Source: Acidimicrobiales bacterium (GTDB lineage: Bacteria; Actinomycetota; Acidimicrobiia; Acidimicrobiales; Acidimicrobilacustridaceae). From it: a DNA stretch of 64,000 nt. The stretch lies in assembly GCA_025456085.1 (NCBI GenBank), contig JALOLF010000005.1:1-64000 (forward strand), in the 5' to 3' direction. Numbering within the stretch: the stretch's first letter is position 1; each line of letters opens with the position of its first letter. This document shows, one piece after another, positions 34,482 to 43,343 of the stretch. The notes under the pieces are model-generated. The model had not been told where the DNA came from and did not search any database. It saw only the letters and a program-made list of their open reading frames with translations. The position numbers and the translations under genes are program-made.

Positions 34482-36085
34482 AGGGTCTCGGGGGCGTTCA
34501 CCCCGAGCAGATCCAGACCGATGAACAGCCCCGTCTCGGCGGCCTCCACGAGCCACAGCCGGGCCTGGGTCAGCTCGGGGTCGATCCCCTCCCCCAGCAC
34601 GTAGCAGTCGTGGTAGAAGCCGTGGAACGTGCCCGCCAGCTCGCGCACCCACGCGCTGACCCGGTGTGGCGCCCGGTCGGTGCAGGCCACGAGCACCACG
34701 TCGGGCAGCTCCGACAGCGAGCGCAGCACGGCGAGCTCGCGCTCGTGGGTGAGCAGCGAGAGGTCGGCCTGCTCGACCGGGAGGCGCGCCACGCCGCGTT
34801 CGGCCGCCACCCGCTTGATGGAGCGGATGCGGGCATAGGCCATCTGCACGTAGAAGACCGGGTTGTCCATGGCCTGCGAGGCCACGACGTCGAAGTCGAA
34901 GGTCTGGGGCGAGTCCACCGACTGCAGCAGGTAGGTCAGCCGGGCGGCATCGGGTCCGACCTCGGTGATGACGTCACGCAGCTCGATGATGTCACCGGTG
35001 CGCTTGGACAGCTTCACCGGCTCGCCGCCGCGCACCAGGTTCACCATCTGGATGAGCGACGTCTCGAACTGCTCGGGCGCGTGCCCCAGCGCCTGCAGCG
35101 CCGCGGCCATGCGCGACACGTAGCCGTGGTGGTCGGCGCCCCACACGTCGATGCACAGGTCGAACCCGCGCTCGAACTTGTCGCGGTGATAGGCGATGTC
35201 GGGCAGCAGGTAGGTGAACTCGCCGTCGCTCTTGACCAGCACCCGGTCCTTGTCGTCGCCGAAGGCGGTGGAACGCAGCCACACCGCGCCATCGGCGTCG
35301 TAGGCCATGTCACGCGCCCGCAGGTCGGCCAGGGTGGCCTCGATGGCCCCGCCCTCCAGCAGCGAGCGCTCGCTGAACCAGGTGTCGAACCACACGTGGA
35401 AGTGCTCGAGCACCTCGCGGTGGTCGCGGACGGCCCGCTCCTCCCCCCAGGCCAGGGGGTCGGCGTCGTCGGGCATCTCCGCCGCCCACTCCACGATGTA
35501 CTCGCCGGCGTAGCCACCCTCGGGAAGGGCGGTGCCGTGCTTGCGGGCCTGCAGCGACGCTGCGTAGCTCTGCATCTGGGTGCCGCGGTCGTTGAGGTAG
35601 CACTCCCGGTGCACCTCGTAGCCGCAGCGCTCCAGCAGTCGGGCCACCGAGTCGCCGTAGGCGGCGTTGCGGCCGTGGCCGGCGTGCAGCGGACCCGTGG
35701 GGTTGGCGCTGACCCACTCGACGTTCACCCGCCGGCCGGCACCCGCCTCGTGGCGTCCGTAACCGGCGCGGCCGTGCTCGACGACCTCGTGCAGCACGTC
35801 GTGGAGCCACGAGTCGGCCAGGCGGAAGTTCACGAACCCCGGCCCCGCCACCTCGACGGCCAGCACGTTGGCCGGCGGGTTCGCCGACAGGTGCTCGGCG
35901 AGCTGGGTGGCCAGCTCCCGCGGGTTGCGACCGGCCCGCTTGGCCGTCGCCAGGGCCACGTTCGACGACCAGTCCCCGTGCTCGCGTCGCGCCGGCCGCT
36001 CCAGGTGCACGGTCTCGGGAAGGGGCTCGACCTCGAGCGCCACGAGGGCGTCGCGCAGGGCTACGGCGAGCTGGTCGCGGATCAC
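34478..36085 (-). CDS. argS: Arginyl-tRNA synthetase
   Basis: Charges tRNA-Arg. The 535-residue product has the HIGH box as HAGH in NPTGPLHAGHGRNA, the KMSKS counterpart as KLSKR in EPVKLSKRTGDII, and the DALR anticodon-binding domain at the C-terminus. It is somewhat short for the family (550-590), with normal domains. The start is a GTG at 36085 behind GAGAGGA. A tRNA-Arg gene lies 135 bases upstream on the opposite strand. Confidence 0.96.
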   Translation of the reverse strand: MIRDQLAVALRDALVALEVEPLPETVHLERPARREHGDWSSNVALATAKRAGRNPRELATQLAEHLSANPPANVLAVEVAGPGFVNFRLADSWLHDVLHEVVEHGRAGYGRHEAGAGRRVNVEWVSANPTGPLHAGHGRNAAYGDSVARLLERCGYEVHRECYLNDRGTQMQSYAASLQARKHGTALPEGGYAGEYIVEWAAEMPDDADPLAWGEERAVRDHREVLEHFHVWFDTWFSERSLLEGGAIEATLADLRARDMAYDADGAVWLRSTAFGDDKDRVLVKSDGEFTYLLPDIAYHRDKFERGFDLCIDVWGADHHGYVSRMAAALQALGHAPEQFETSLIQMVNLVRGGEPVKLSKRTGDIIELRDVITEVGPDAARLTYLLQSVDSPQTFDFDVVASQAMDNPVFYVQMAYARIRSIKRVAAERGVARLPVEQADLSLLTHERELAVLRSLSELPDVVLVACTDRAPHRVSAWVRELAGTFHGFYHDCYVLGEGIDPELTQARLWLVEAAETGLFIGLDLLGVNAPETL

Positions 36086-36219
36086 GGGGTTCCTCTCGGT
36101 GCGTCACGGCCGGGCGGCCACGGGACCGGGCGATCCTACCGACGGGCCGTGTCGTACCTGTAGCCGGTTGGCCGCCGGTTGCCGGGCGCCGCGGCGGCCG
36201 CGCTAAGTTGACGGGCCTT

Positions 36220-36291
36220 GCCCTCGTAGCTCAGGGGATAGAGCAGCGGCCTCCGGAGCCGTGCGCGCGCGTTCGAATCGCGCCGAGGGCG
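36220..36291 (+). tRNA. tRNA-Arg (anticodon CCG)
   Basis: A 72-base cloverleaf: acceptor GCCCTCG pairs with CGAGGGC at 36284-36290, discriminator G; D-stem GCTC/GAGC; anticodon stem GCGGC/GCCGT around loop CTCCGGA, anticodon CCG; T-loop TTCGAAT. It reads CGG codons. CCA is not encoded. TAAGTT at 36204-36209 is a possible -10. The convergent gene ends two bases after it. Confidence 0.93.
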
Positions 36292-36292
36292 C

Positions 36293-38875
36293 TCAGCAGA
36301 AGGTGGACCCGCCGAGGCGCATCGCCACCGCTGCCGGGTCCTCGCCCGCGACGAGCGCGTCGAGCAGCGCCGCGGTCCGGTCGGCGTTGTCCCGCAGCAG
36401 GTCGAGGTGCCTCCCGCCCAGGTGGATCACCGTCGGCGCACCGAGCGCGCCACCCCAGCCCAGCTGCCGGTCGCCGGACTTCTCCCGGTTCTCGTCCGAG
36501 GTGACGAGCACGGTCGGTAGCCCGGCGGGCCGCAGCAGCGCTCGCGGCGCCGCCCGCATGTGCGTGCGCTGGCAGCGGCGGAAGCGGTCGTGCACCGAAT
36601 CGGCTCGACGGGGGCCCAGCGCCCAGTCGCGCCACTCGACGCCCGCCCGCTTGACGGAGCCGACCGGGCCGCGACGACGGAACCGATCCAGCGCGGCACG
36701 GCGGGACACGGCCAGCGACAGCGTGTCCACCACGACCAGCAGCCGTGGTGGCCTCCCCGCGGCGCGCAGCCGGCGGGCCAGCTCCACGGCCACGTAGCCG
36801 CCGAAGGAGAAGCCGACGAGCACGTCGACGTCGGTCGCGCTCGCCCGCAGCTGGCGATCGTGGTGACGGGCGAGGAGGCCGACGGTGGGCGGTGGTCGCT
36901 CCCCGGCTCGCAACCCGGGGCTCTCGAGCCCCACCACGGTCGCCGGCGTCGTGAGCATCCGCACGAGTCGATCGTGGATCAACAGCGCACCGCCGACCCC
37001 GGGCACCAGCGCCAGCGTGCCGGCCTCGCCCTCGCGCATCACGACGAGCGTGCCGGGCTGGCGGCCAGCGGGCCGCGACGCAGCCAGGTGCGGGTTGTCC
37101 ACCTCCTCGGCTTCGATCAGCTTCGCCATGGCCCCGAGCGACGGGTCCGCGAACAGCTCGGCCGGTGACAGGCTGACGCCGAAGGCCAGCTCGACGCAGA
37201 CCAGCAGCTCGAGGCCGGCGAGCGAGCTACCGCCGAGGTCGAAGAAGTCGTCGTCGTCGTCGGGTGCGGGTGCCGAGGGCAGGACGCGCTGCCACAAGCC
37301 GGCCAGCCGGCGGGCGGTCCGCGTCGACGGCTCGGCGCGCGGCCGGTCCGTGGGCTTCGGCGCCGCCCAGGCGAGCTGCTCGGCCAGCGCGCGCCGCTGC
37401 ACCTTCCCCGTCGGGCCGAGGGGGAGCTGCTCCACCGTGATGAGCACCCGGGGCACCTTGGTCGCACCGAGGCGAGCGGCCACGTGGTCGCGCAGCACGA
37501 CGGGATCGGGGGGCCGGTCGCCGCGCGGCACCACTGCGGCGGCGAGGTCCTCACCGAGGGTCGGATGCGGCAGGGCGAAGCAGGCCGCGTCGGCCAGCGC
37601 GGGGTGGGAACGCAACGCCTCGTCCACCTGCTGCGGGCTGATCATCTCGCCGCCACGGTTGATCCGCTCGTCGGCCCGACCCGTGACCCGGAGCTGGCCC
37701 GATCCGTCGACGAACCCCAGGTCCCGGGTGTGGAACCAGCCGTCCACGAACCGTTCGGCGGTCGCGACCTCGTCGCCGAGGTAGCCGGTGGCGACCGCCG
37801 GTCCGCGCACCGCGATCTCACCCTCGGCACCCACGGGCAGGGGCGCGCCCTCCTCGGACAGGATCCGCACCTCGCACCCCACGGGTGTACCGACCGAACC
37901 GGGCGAGCGCCGCTCCCCCGGTCGTTGCGACGCGATCCGATAGGTCTCCGCCGCGCCGTAGGACACGAGCACCGGTACCCCCAGGCGCTGCTCCAACTCG
38001 TCGCGCACGTCCGTCGGCAACGGCGCCCCGGAGGACTGCACGAACCGCAGCGGGGCGGCCCCGGCGAGCTCGGGATGCCGGCGCAGCGTCACCCGCAGCT
38101 GGCCGAGCACCGCCGGACCCGACGCGATCCACGTCGGCGCGTACTCCACGAGCCAGCCCCGCAGTGCGACGCCGTCGTAGTGGTCGGGCAGGATGCTGCA
38201 GCCACCGCTCCACAGCGCGCTGGTGGTGTCGATGCGGAACAGGGGGTACAGCCCCAGACAGCGGTCCTCCGCGGTGAGCCCGAAGGCCTCGGTCAGCGAC
38301 GCGGAGGCCCACAGGAGCTGTGCGTGGGTGCGAGGGACGAGCCGGGGCCGCCCGCTGGTGCCCGAGGACGCCACGACGAGGGCGAGATCGTCGGGTCGGG
38401 CCTCGACCCACGGCGGCCGCACCCGGGTCCGTGTCGGGGCGGCCAGCTCGAAGCCGCCCGCCCGATCCGTGGCCCGGACCTCGACCGTGGCGAGGCCCAG
38501 CTCGCGGGCCGCGTCCCGCGCCGGCGACTCGCCCGGATCGACGAGCACGACCCGAGCGCCGGACGATCGGAGCTGCACCGTCAGCTCCCGGGTCGCTGCA
38601 CCGGGCGGGAGTGGCGTCGAGACGGCCGCGCAGGGCACGACCATGTTGAGGTTCGCCAGCCGGTCCGACGACGCGAGGCCGAGCGCAACCACGTCGCCGC
38701 GTCCGACCCCCCACGCGGACAGCGCGTCGCAGGTGTGCGCCGCCAGCTCCGCCAGGTGGCCGAAGGTGCACACGGACCGTCCGGGCGCGCACAGCGCCGG
38801 CGCATCCGGCGAGGCGGACGCGCGACGGGCGATCAACGCCGGGAGCGTCATCCCGACGGCCACACCCGGATCCAT
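36293..38875 (-). CDS. Adenylation-carrier-thioesterase three-domain protein (NRPS-like)
   Basis: An 860-residue single-module enzyme. Residues about 1-510 form an AMP-binding domain (VASSGTSGRPRLVPRTH, SYGAAETYR, GWFHTRDLG, INRGGEMISPQQVDEAL, PTGKVQRR). Residues about 525-600 form a carrier with the phosphopantetheine serine S551 (DLGGSSLAGLEL). The C-terminal 250 residues form an alpha/beta-hydrolase thioesterase with S690 in GFSFGGY and a late GGRHLDLL histidine. It would activate a carboxylic acid, load it on the carrier and release or transfer it; there is no condensation domain. Its start overlaps the LCP stop by one base (TGATG), so the two are coupled. Substrate unknown. Confidence 0.85.
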   Translation of the reverse strand: MDPGVAVGMTLPALIARRASASPDAPALCAPGRSVCTFGHLAELAAHTCDALSAWGVGRGDVVALGLASSDRLANLNMVVPCAAVSTPLPPGAATRELTVQLRSSGARVVLVDPGESPARDAARELGLATVEVRATDRAGGFELAAPTRTRVRPPWVEARPDDLALVVASSGTSGRPRLVPRTHAQLLWASASLTEAFGLTAEDRCLGLYPLFRIDTTSALWSGGCSILPDHYDGVALRGWLVEYAPTWIASGPAVLGQLRVTLRRHPELAGAAPLRFVQSSGAPLPTDVRDELEQRLGVPVLVSYGAAETYRIASQRPGERRSPGSVGTPVGCEVRILSEEGAPLPVGAEGEIAVRGPAVATGYLGDEVATAERFVDGWFHTRDLGFVDGSGQLRVTGRADERINRGGEMISPQQVDEALRSHPALADAACFALPHPTLGEDLAAAVVPRGDRPPDPVVLRDHVAARLGATKVPRVLITVEQLPLGPTGKVQRRALAEQLAWAAPKPTDRPRAEPSTRTARRLAGLWQRVLPSAPAPDDDDDFFDLGGSSLAGLELLVCVELAFGVSLSPAELFADPSLGAMAKLIEAEEVDNPHLAASRPAGRQPGTLVVMREGEAGTLALVPGVGGALLIHDRLVRMLTTPATVVGLESPGLRAGERPPPTVGLLARHHDRQLRASATDVDVLVGFSFGGYVAVELARRLRAAGRPPRLLVVVDTLSLAVSRRAALDRFRRRGPVGSVKRAGVEWRDWALGPRRADSVHDRFRRCQRTHMRAAPRALLRPAGLPTVLVTSDENREKSGDRQLGWGGALGAPTVIHLGGRHLDLLRDNADRTAALLDALVAGEDPAAVAMRLGGSTFC

Positions 38876-40377
38876 CAGTCGCAGCTCACACCGGCGGGGA
38901 CCTCGCCGGGCACCCAGCCGACCGTGATGTCGGCGTCGGCCGCACCACCGACCGTGGTCGAGGTGACACCGCCCGACGAGTCCGACCCCGATGGGACCGG
39001 CTCGGAGCCCCCGTCGCTCGAACCCGGGCGCTGACCGAGCACGCCGTCGAAGTCGGCGCCCGTCACCAGCACCAGCTGCCCGGGGGCGAGCTCGTCGTCC
39101 TCGACCAGCTCCGCGCCGGCGGCGAGCTGGCCTGCGAGCAGATCGCCGGCACGCTCGTCACCGGGTGCGTGGCGCACCTCGGTGCGAGCCAGCGACTCGG
39201 GCGAATCACCACCCACCGAGGCGTCGAAGCCGGCCTCCGCCAGGGCGGTGGTGGTCTGGCTCGCCTGACGGGGCACGCCGCTGCCGTTGACCACGTCGAC
39301 CGCGATCTCGGACGGGTCGAGCTCCGCAGGTGCCGGCACACCGAAGACCGTCAACGCCTCCTGTGCCTGGGCCTCGTCGAAGCGCAGCACCGCCGCCCCA
39401 CCGTCGGTGGTGAAGGGTTCGACGGCCAGCTCGTGGGTGCGGATGTCCTGTCCGGCGACGCCACCGAGTCGGTCGAGCAACGCCATGGCCACGTCGACGT
39501 CCACCTGGCTGTCGAGGGTCAGGTTGTCGACCGCCACGTCCACGAGGCGGGTCACGGCGAGCAGGTCACCACCCGAGACCGAGCCGAGGGACCGGTCGAC
39601 GACCCGGCGCAGGAACACCTGCTGGCGCGAGATCCGGCCCAGGTCCCCGGAGGGATCGTCGACCCACACCCCGTTGCGCATGTACTGCAGGTGGCGGGAC
39701 CGGGCGAAGGCCAGGGCCTGGGAGCCGTCCAGGGTGACGCACCCCGGGTGGTCGATCTGCAGACCGGAGTTGGGGTCGCGCACGGCGCGCTCGAAGTACA
39801 GGGGCACACCGCCCACGGCGTCGACGAGGCCCTCGAACCCCCGGAAGTCGATCTCCGCGTAGTGGTGGATGTCGATGCCGAAGTTGTCGCGGATGGTGTC
39901 CACCAGGCGCTGCGGGCCCGCTTCGGTGCCGTACGCGGTGTTGATGCGCTCGGACTCGCCGGTGCCCGAGATCGGCAGCCACAGGTCCCGGGGGAACGAG
40001 AGCACGTCGACGGTGGCGGCACCGGGATCGATGCGCACGACCATGATGGTGTCGGCCCGGGCTCCGGTGGGCTGCGCCCCGCCACCCAGGAACAGGTCGG
40101 CCGTCGGGTCGTCGGGGTCGACCACCGCACGGGAGTCCGACCCGACGATCAGCCAGTTCTGCGGCTCGTCCAACCCGTAGTCGGCGAGTTGCAGGTTCTC
40201 GCGCCGGATGTGGTCGAGCTTCCACGCCTGCCACCCGACGAAGGCCACGGCGGCCAGCACCGAGGCCACCACCGTCACCCCCAGGGCGAGCACCAGGCGC
40301 CGGCGCCGGCGGCGAGGCGGGGGCGAACCTTCGTCGAGGCCGGGGCCGCGGGACTCCGCGAGGACATCGGTGGACAC
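38875..40377 (-). CDS. LytR-CpsA-Psr family protein with LytR_C domain
   Basis: Membrane-anchored phosphotransferase of the class that attaches lipid-linked polymers to peptidoglycan. The 500-residue product has a cytoplasmic N-terminus, one membrane helix at about residues 28-52, the LCP domain (LIVGSDSR, RADTIMVVRIDP, DVLSFPRDLW, RINTAYG, FARSRHLQYMRNG) and a C-terminal LytR_C domain (VVNGSGVPRQASQTTTALAEAGF-like), then a Ser/Gly tail. GTG at 40377 lies nine bases after TAACCT. Coupling to the adenylation-carrier-thioesterase gene hints at a shared cell-envelope task. Confidence 0.9.
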   Translation of the reverse strand: MSTDVLAESRGPGLDEGSPPPRRRRRRLVLALGVTVVASVLAAVAFVGWQAWKLDHIRRENLQLADYGLDEPQNWLIVGSDSRAVVDPDDPTADLFLGGGAQPTGARADTIMVVRIDPGAATVDVLSFPRDLWLPISGTGESERINTAYGTEAGPQRLVDTIRDNFGIDIHHYAEIDFRGFEGLVDAVGGVPLYFERAVRDPNSGLQIDHPGCVTLDGSQALAFARSRHLQYMRNGVWVDDPSGDLGRISRQQVFLRRVVDRSLGSVSGGDLLAVTRLVDVAVDNLTLDSQVDVDVAMALLDRLGGVAGQDIRTHELAVEPFTTDGGAAVLRFDEAQAQEALTVFGVPAPAELDPSEIAVDVVNGSGVPRQASQTTTALAEAGFDASVGGDSPESLARTEVRHAPGDERAGDLLAGQLAAGAELVEDDELAPGQLVLVTGADFDGVLGQRPGSSDGGSEPVPSGSDSSGGVTSTTVGGAADADITVGWVPGEVPAGVSCD

Positions 40378-40450
40378 AGCCCACCGAGGTTACCGGCGGC
40401 GCCGGTTCAGCTCACATCGCCCCTCGACGGCACCACGACGCCATCCGGGC

Positions 40451-40945
40451 TCAGCGTCCGGCCGATGCCGCGGCCCGGTCACCGTCCGCGTAGCGGTCGA
40501 GGCCTGCCACCAGCCGTTCCAGCAGGTCGGCGAGTTGCGCCCGTTCGGGACCCGACATGTCGGCCAGCACGTCGAAGAGCATGTCGATGCGGCGCTGCTG
40601 AAGCTGCTGGAGCAGGACCCGGCCCTTGCGGGTCAGCTCCAGGATGACCACCCGGCCGTCGTCGGCCAGCTTCACCCGGCGCACGTACCCGGCCCGCACC
40701 AGGCGGCCTGCCGTGCGGGTCATGGTCGATGCGTCCACTCGGAGGGCGTCGGCCAGCTCCGACATGCGGCACCGACCACCTCGCTCGTCGAGCACGTCGA
40801 GGGCATCGAGCTGCGCAGGCTCGAGCACGTCGCCGTACAGGCGGTTGCGCACCGCCTGGGCGACCGCGCCACGGCGCAGCTCGCGCCACGCCACACCGAT
40901 GCGGAACTCGACGCTGGACGGATCGAGAAGCGGTTGGTCGCCCAC
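40451..40945 (-). CDS. MarR-family transcriptional regulator
   Basis: A 164-residue winged-helix regulator. LEPAQLDALDVLDERGG, MSELADALRVDASTMTRTAGRLVRAGYVRRV and DDGRVVILELTRKG give the MarR helix-turn-helix and wing. GTG at 40945 is used because the sequence further upstream is not conserved-looking and a TACACACT stretch lies just ahead. It probably binds a hydrophobic ligand or oxidant; its targets are unknown, though the acyl-CoA dehydrogenase gene upstream is a candidate. Confidence 0.85.
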   Translation of the reverse strand: MGDQPLLDPSSVEFRIGVAWRELRRGAVAQAVRNRLYGDVLEPAQLDALDVLDERGGRCRMSELADALRVDASTMTRTAGRLVRAGYVRRVKLADDGRVVILELTRKGRVLLQQLQQRRIDMLFDVLADMSGPERAQLADLLERLVAGLDRYADGDRAAASAGR

Positions 40946-41024
40946 GGGCGAGTGTGTAGCACGTGCCCGGTGGTGGCCCGGTACACCCCGGCGGAGCGGA
41001 CCGCCCGGACCGTGGCGACAGGCG

Positions 41025-42263
41025 TCAGGCCGGCCTGGGCTCCTTGGGCAGGCCGAGCACCCGCTCGCCCACGATGTTGCGCTGGATCTGGCTGGTGCCA
41101 CCCCAGATGGTCTCGGAGCGGGAGAAGAAGAACGACGACTGCAGCACCGAGGCCGGGTACTTCTCGTTGGTGCGCCGGGCCCCGTACCCCGGCACCGACT
41201 CCTCGACCGAGGGGTCGCCGGTGAGGATCTGACCCTCCATGCCCAGGATGTCGATGGCCAGGTTCATGACCTGCTGGTGGTACTCCGACCAGAACATCTT
41301 GTTGGTGGCGCCCAGGGCGGCCGTGCCCAGGTCCTTGCGCCCGGTCACGACGGCGCCCAGGGTGCGCAGGCCGTTGAACCGCATGATCTGCACCTTGGAC
41401 CACGCCTTCGCCAGGTTCTGGCGCACGATCGGGTCGTCGATCCGGCCGTTGCGCCGGGCGATGTCGACGATGATCTCGAGCTCCTTCTCGAAGCGCCGGT
41501 AGCCTGTCGTCGCCGACGTGCCGCGCTCGAAGCCGAGCGTAGTCATGGCCACGTTCCAGCCGTTGTTGAGCCCGCCGACGACGTTGTCCTTCGGGCAGCG
41601 GGCGTCGGTGAAGAAGACCTCGCAGAACTCGGCCGAGCCGTCGACCTGCTCGATGGGGCGGACCTCGACGCCCGGCTGGTCCATGGGGCACAACAGGTAG
41701 GAGATGCCCTTGTGCTTGGAGGCGTCAGGGTCGGTCCGGCACAGCACGAAGATGTAGTCGGCCACGAAGCCCTGGGTGGTCCAGATCTTCTGGCCGTTGA
41801 TGACCCACTCGTCGCCGTCGAGCTCGGCCTTGGTGTTGAGCGAGGCCAGGTCGCTGCCGGCGTCGGGTTCCGAGAAGCCCTGGCACCAGGCGATGCGCCC
41901 CGACAGGATCAGGGGCAGGAAGTGCTTCTTCTGCTCCTCGGTCCCCCACTGCAGGATCGTCGGACCCACGAGGGTGTCGCCGAAGAAGTCGGCCCGCATG
42001 GGTGCGCCGGCCCGGTGGAACTCCTCGGCCAGCACCACCGATTCCATGGTGGACAGGCCCTTGCCGCCGTACTCCTGCGGCCACGTGGCGCAGATCCATC
42101 CACCCTCGAACAGCTTGCCCGTCCACTCCTGCTGGAACGTCAGCTTGGCGTCGCCCTCGAGCCTGAAGCCGGGCTCGAACCAGCCGGCGGGGAGGTTCTC
42201 CTCCAGCCAGGCCCGGATCTCGGTGCGGAACGCTTCGGCTTCGGGGGGATAGGTCAGATCCAT
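41025..42263 (-). CDS. Acyl-CoA dehydrogenase
   Basis: FAD enzyme that introduces an alpha-beta double bond in acyl-CoA; electrons pass to electron-transfer flavoprotein, encoded at 49961-51726. The 412-residue product begins MDLTYPPEAEAFR and has WCQGFSEPDAGSDLASL, WVINGQKIWTTQ, FCEVFFTDARCPKDNVVG, LGFERGTS and a C-terminal ETIWGGTSQIQRNIVGERVLGLP. This is the FadE group linked in actinobacteria to sterol or branched substrates. The palindrome at 42272-42289 lies across its promoter. Confidence 0.93.
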   Translation of the reverse strand: MDLTYPPEAEAFRTEIRAWLEENLPAGWFEPGFRLEGDAKLTFQQEWTGKLFEGGWICATWPQEYGGKGLSTMESVVLAEEFHRAGAPMRADFFGDTLVGPTILQWGTEEQKKHFLPLILSGRIAWCQGFSEPDAGSDLASLNTKAELDGDEWVINGQKIWTTQGFVADYIFVLCRTDPDASKHKGISYLLCPMDQPGVEVRPIEQVDGSAEFCEVFFTDARCPKDNVVGGLNNGWNVAMTTLGFERGTSATTGYRRFEKELEIIVDIARRNGRIDDPIVRQNLAKAWSKVQIMRFNGLRTLGAVVTGRKDLGTAALGATNKMFWSEYHQQVMNLAIDILGMEGQILTGDPSVEESVPGYGARRTNEKYPASVLQSSFFFSRSETIWGGTSQIQRNIVGERVLGLPKEPRPA

Positions 42264-42271
42264 GCCCCTAT

Positions 42272-42289
42272 CTTGACCGAGCGGTCAAG
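42272..42289. promoter_or_regulatory. Perfect palindrome at the acyl-CoA dehydrogenase promoter
   Basis: CTTGACCGAGCGGTCAAG has perfect 8-base arms and a 2-base centre. It begins eight bases upstream of the ATG and overlaps a possible minus-strand -10 (CAAGAT), so a bound protein would block transcription. Its form suits a TetR-family repressor of acyl-CoA metabolism; no such gene is adjacent. Confidence 0.65.
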
Positions 42290-42310
42290 GAGTGTGCGAG
42301 TTGGCCGGGA

Positions 42311-43258
42311 TCAACCCCCGGGCCGGGGCGGCCGGGCCACGAACGGCGGCAGGGCACGGCGGTCGAGCCCCTCGTCGGCGAAGGAGCGCGGGTCCTCCAG
42401 CGGCTCGATGTGGGTCACCACGGTGATGTCGGGGACCGCCGCTCGCAGGTCCGCCTCGACGCGCTCCACGAGGTCGTGGGCGCGCTGCACGGTCTCGACG
42501 CCCGGCACCAGCACGTGCACCGACATGAAGGCCCGCCGCCCCGCCTCGCGGGTGCGCAGGGCATGGAACTGCACCGAGAACGACGTGTACCGCTCGAGCA
42601 CCGCCTCGATGGCCGCGCGCTGCTCGGCCGGCAGACCCACGTCCATGAGACCCCGGGTGGAGCGGCGCAGCAGGTGGGTGCCGGCCCACACGATGTTGCC
42701 GGCGACCACGAACGCGATGAGCGGATCCAGGCGTAGCCACCCGGTGAGCTGCACCACCAGCACGGCGATCAACACGCCCCCCGAGGTCCACACGTCGGTC
42801 ATGAGGTGCTTGCCGTCGGCCTCGAGGGTGATGGAGCGGTAGCGCCGCCCGTTGCGCAGCAACACCAGGGCGACGGCGCCGTTGACGGCTGCGGCCACCA
42901 TCGACACCAGCAGACCGACGCCGACGTTGTCGAGCTCCTGCGGGTGCAGCAGACGACCCAGCGCCGCCCACGCGATGCTGGCCGCGGCCACGAGGATGAG
43001 GGTGCCCTCGACACCGGCGGAGAAGTACTCGGCCTTGGCGTGGCCGTAGGCGTGCTCGTCGTCGGGTGGCTTGGCCGCGATGTGCAGCACCACGAGCGCC
43101 ACCACCGCAGCCACCAGGTTCACGATGGACTCGAGGGCATCGGAGAGCAGGCCCACGGACCCGGTCAGCAGGTAGGCGATGAACTTGAGCGTCATGGTGC
43201 CGACCGCAGCGGCGATCGACAACCACGCGAACCGGGTCAGCGAGCCCTTGTCGGCCAC
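42311..43258 (-). CDS. Cation diffusion facilitator (Zn2+/Fe2+ exporter family)
   Basis: A 315-residue CDF transporter with six membrane helices and a cytoplasmic C-terminal domain. The helix-2 metal site is in [13 protein letters not shown], the [15 protein letters not shown] loop is typical, and helix 5 carries [14 protein letters not shown] at 43258 is chosen: TAGGGT lies seven bases upstream and residues before it lack similarity. It exports divalent metal by proton antiport; specificity cannot be read from sequence alone. It is divergent from the FrhB-like gene. Confidence 0.9.
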   Translation of the reverse strand: MADKGSLTRFAWLSIAAAVGTMTLKFIAYLLTGSVGLLSDALESIVNLVAAVVALVVLHIAAKPPDDEHAYGHAKAEYFSAGVEGTLILVAAASIAWAALGRLLHPQELDNVGVGLLVSMVAAAVNGAVALVLLRNGRRYRSITLEADGKHLMTDVWTSGGVLIAVLVVQLTGWLRLDPLIAFVVAGNIVWAGTHLLRRSTRGLMDVGLPAEQRAAIEAVLERYTSFSVQFHALRTREAGRRAFMSVHVLVPGVETVQRAHDLVERVEADLRAAVPDITVVTHIEPLEDPRSFADEGLDRRALPPFVARPPRPGG

Positions 43259-43265
43259 CTCGTCG

Positions 43266-43337
43266 ACCCTACGAGGCCCGACGGCGCACGAACAGGGTCC
43301 CTCGTCCCGAAACGACCGTGCCCCCGCCGAGTACCCT
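43266..43337. promoter_or_regulatory. Divergent leaderless-type promoters
   Basis: Minus strand TAGGGT (43271-43266) lies seven bases before the CDF start; plus strand TACCCT (43332-43337) lies six bases before the FrhB-like ATG at 43344. No ribosome binding site is seen at either start. Confidence 0.55.
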
Positions 43338-43343
43338 GCGCCC

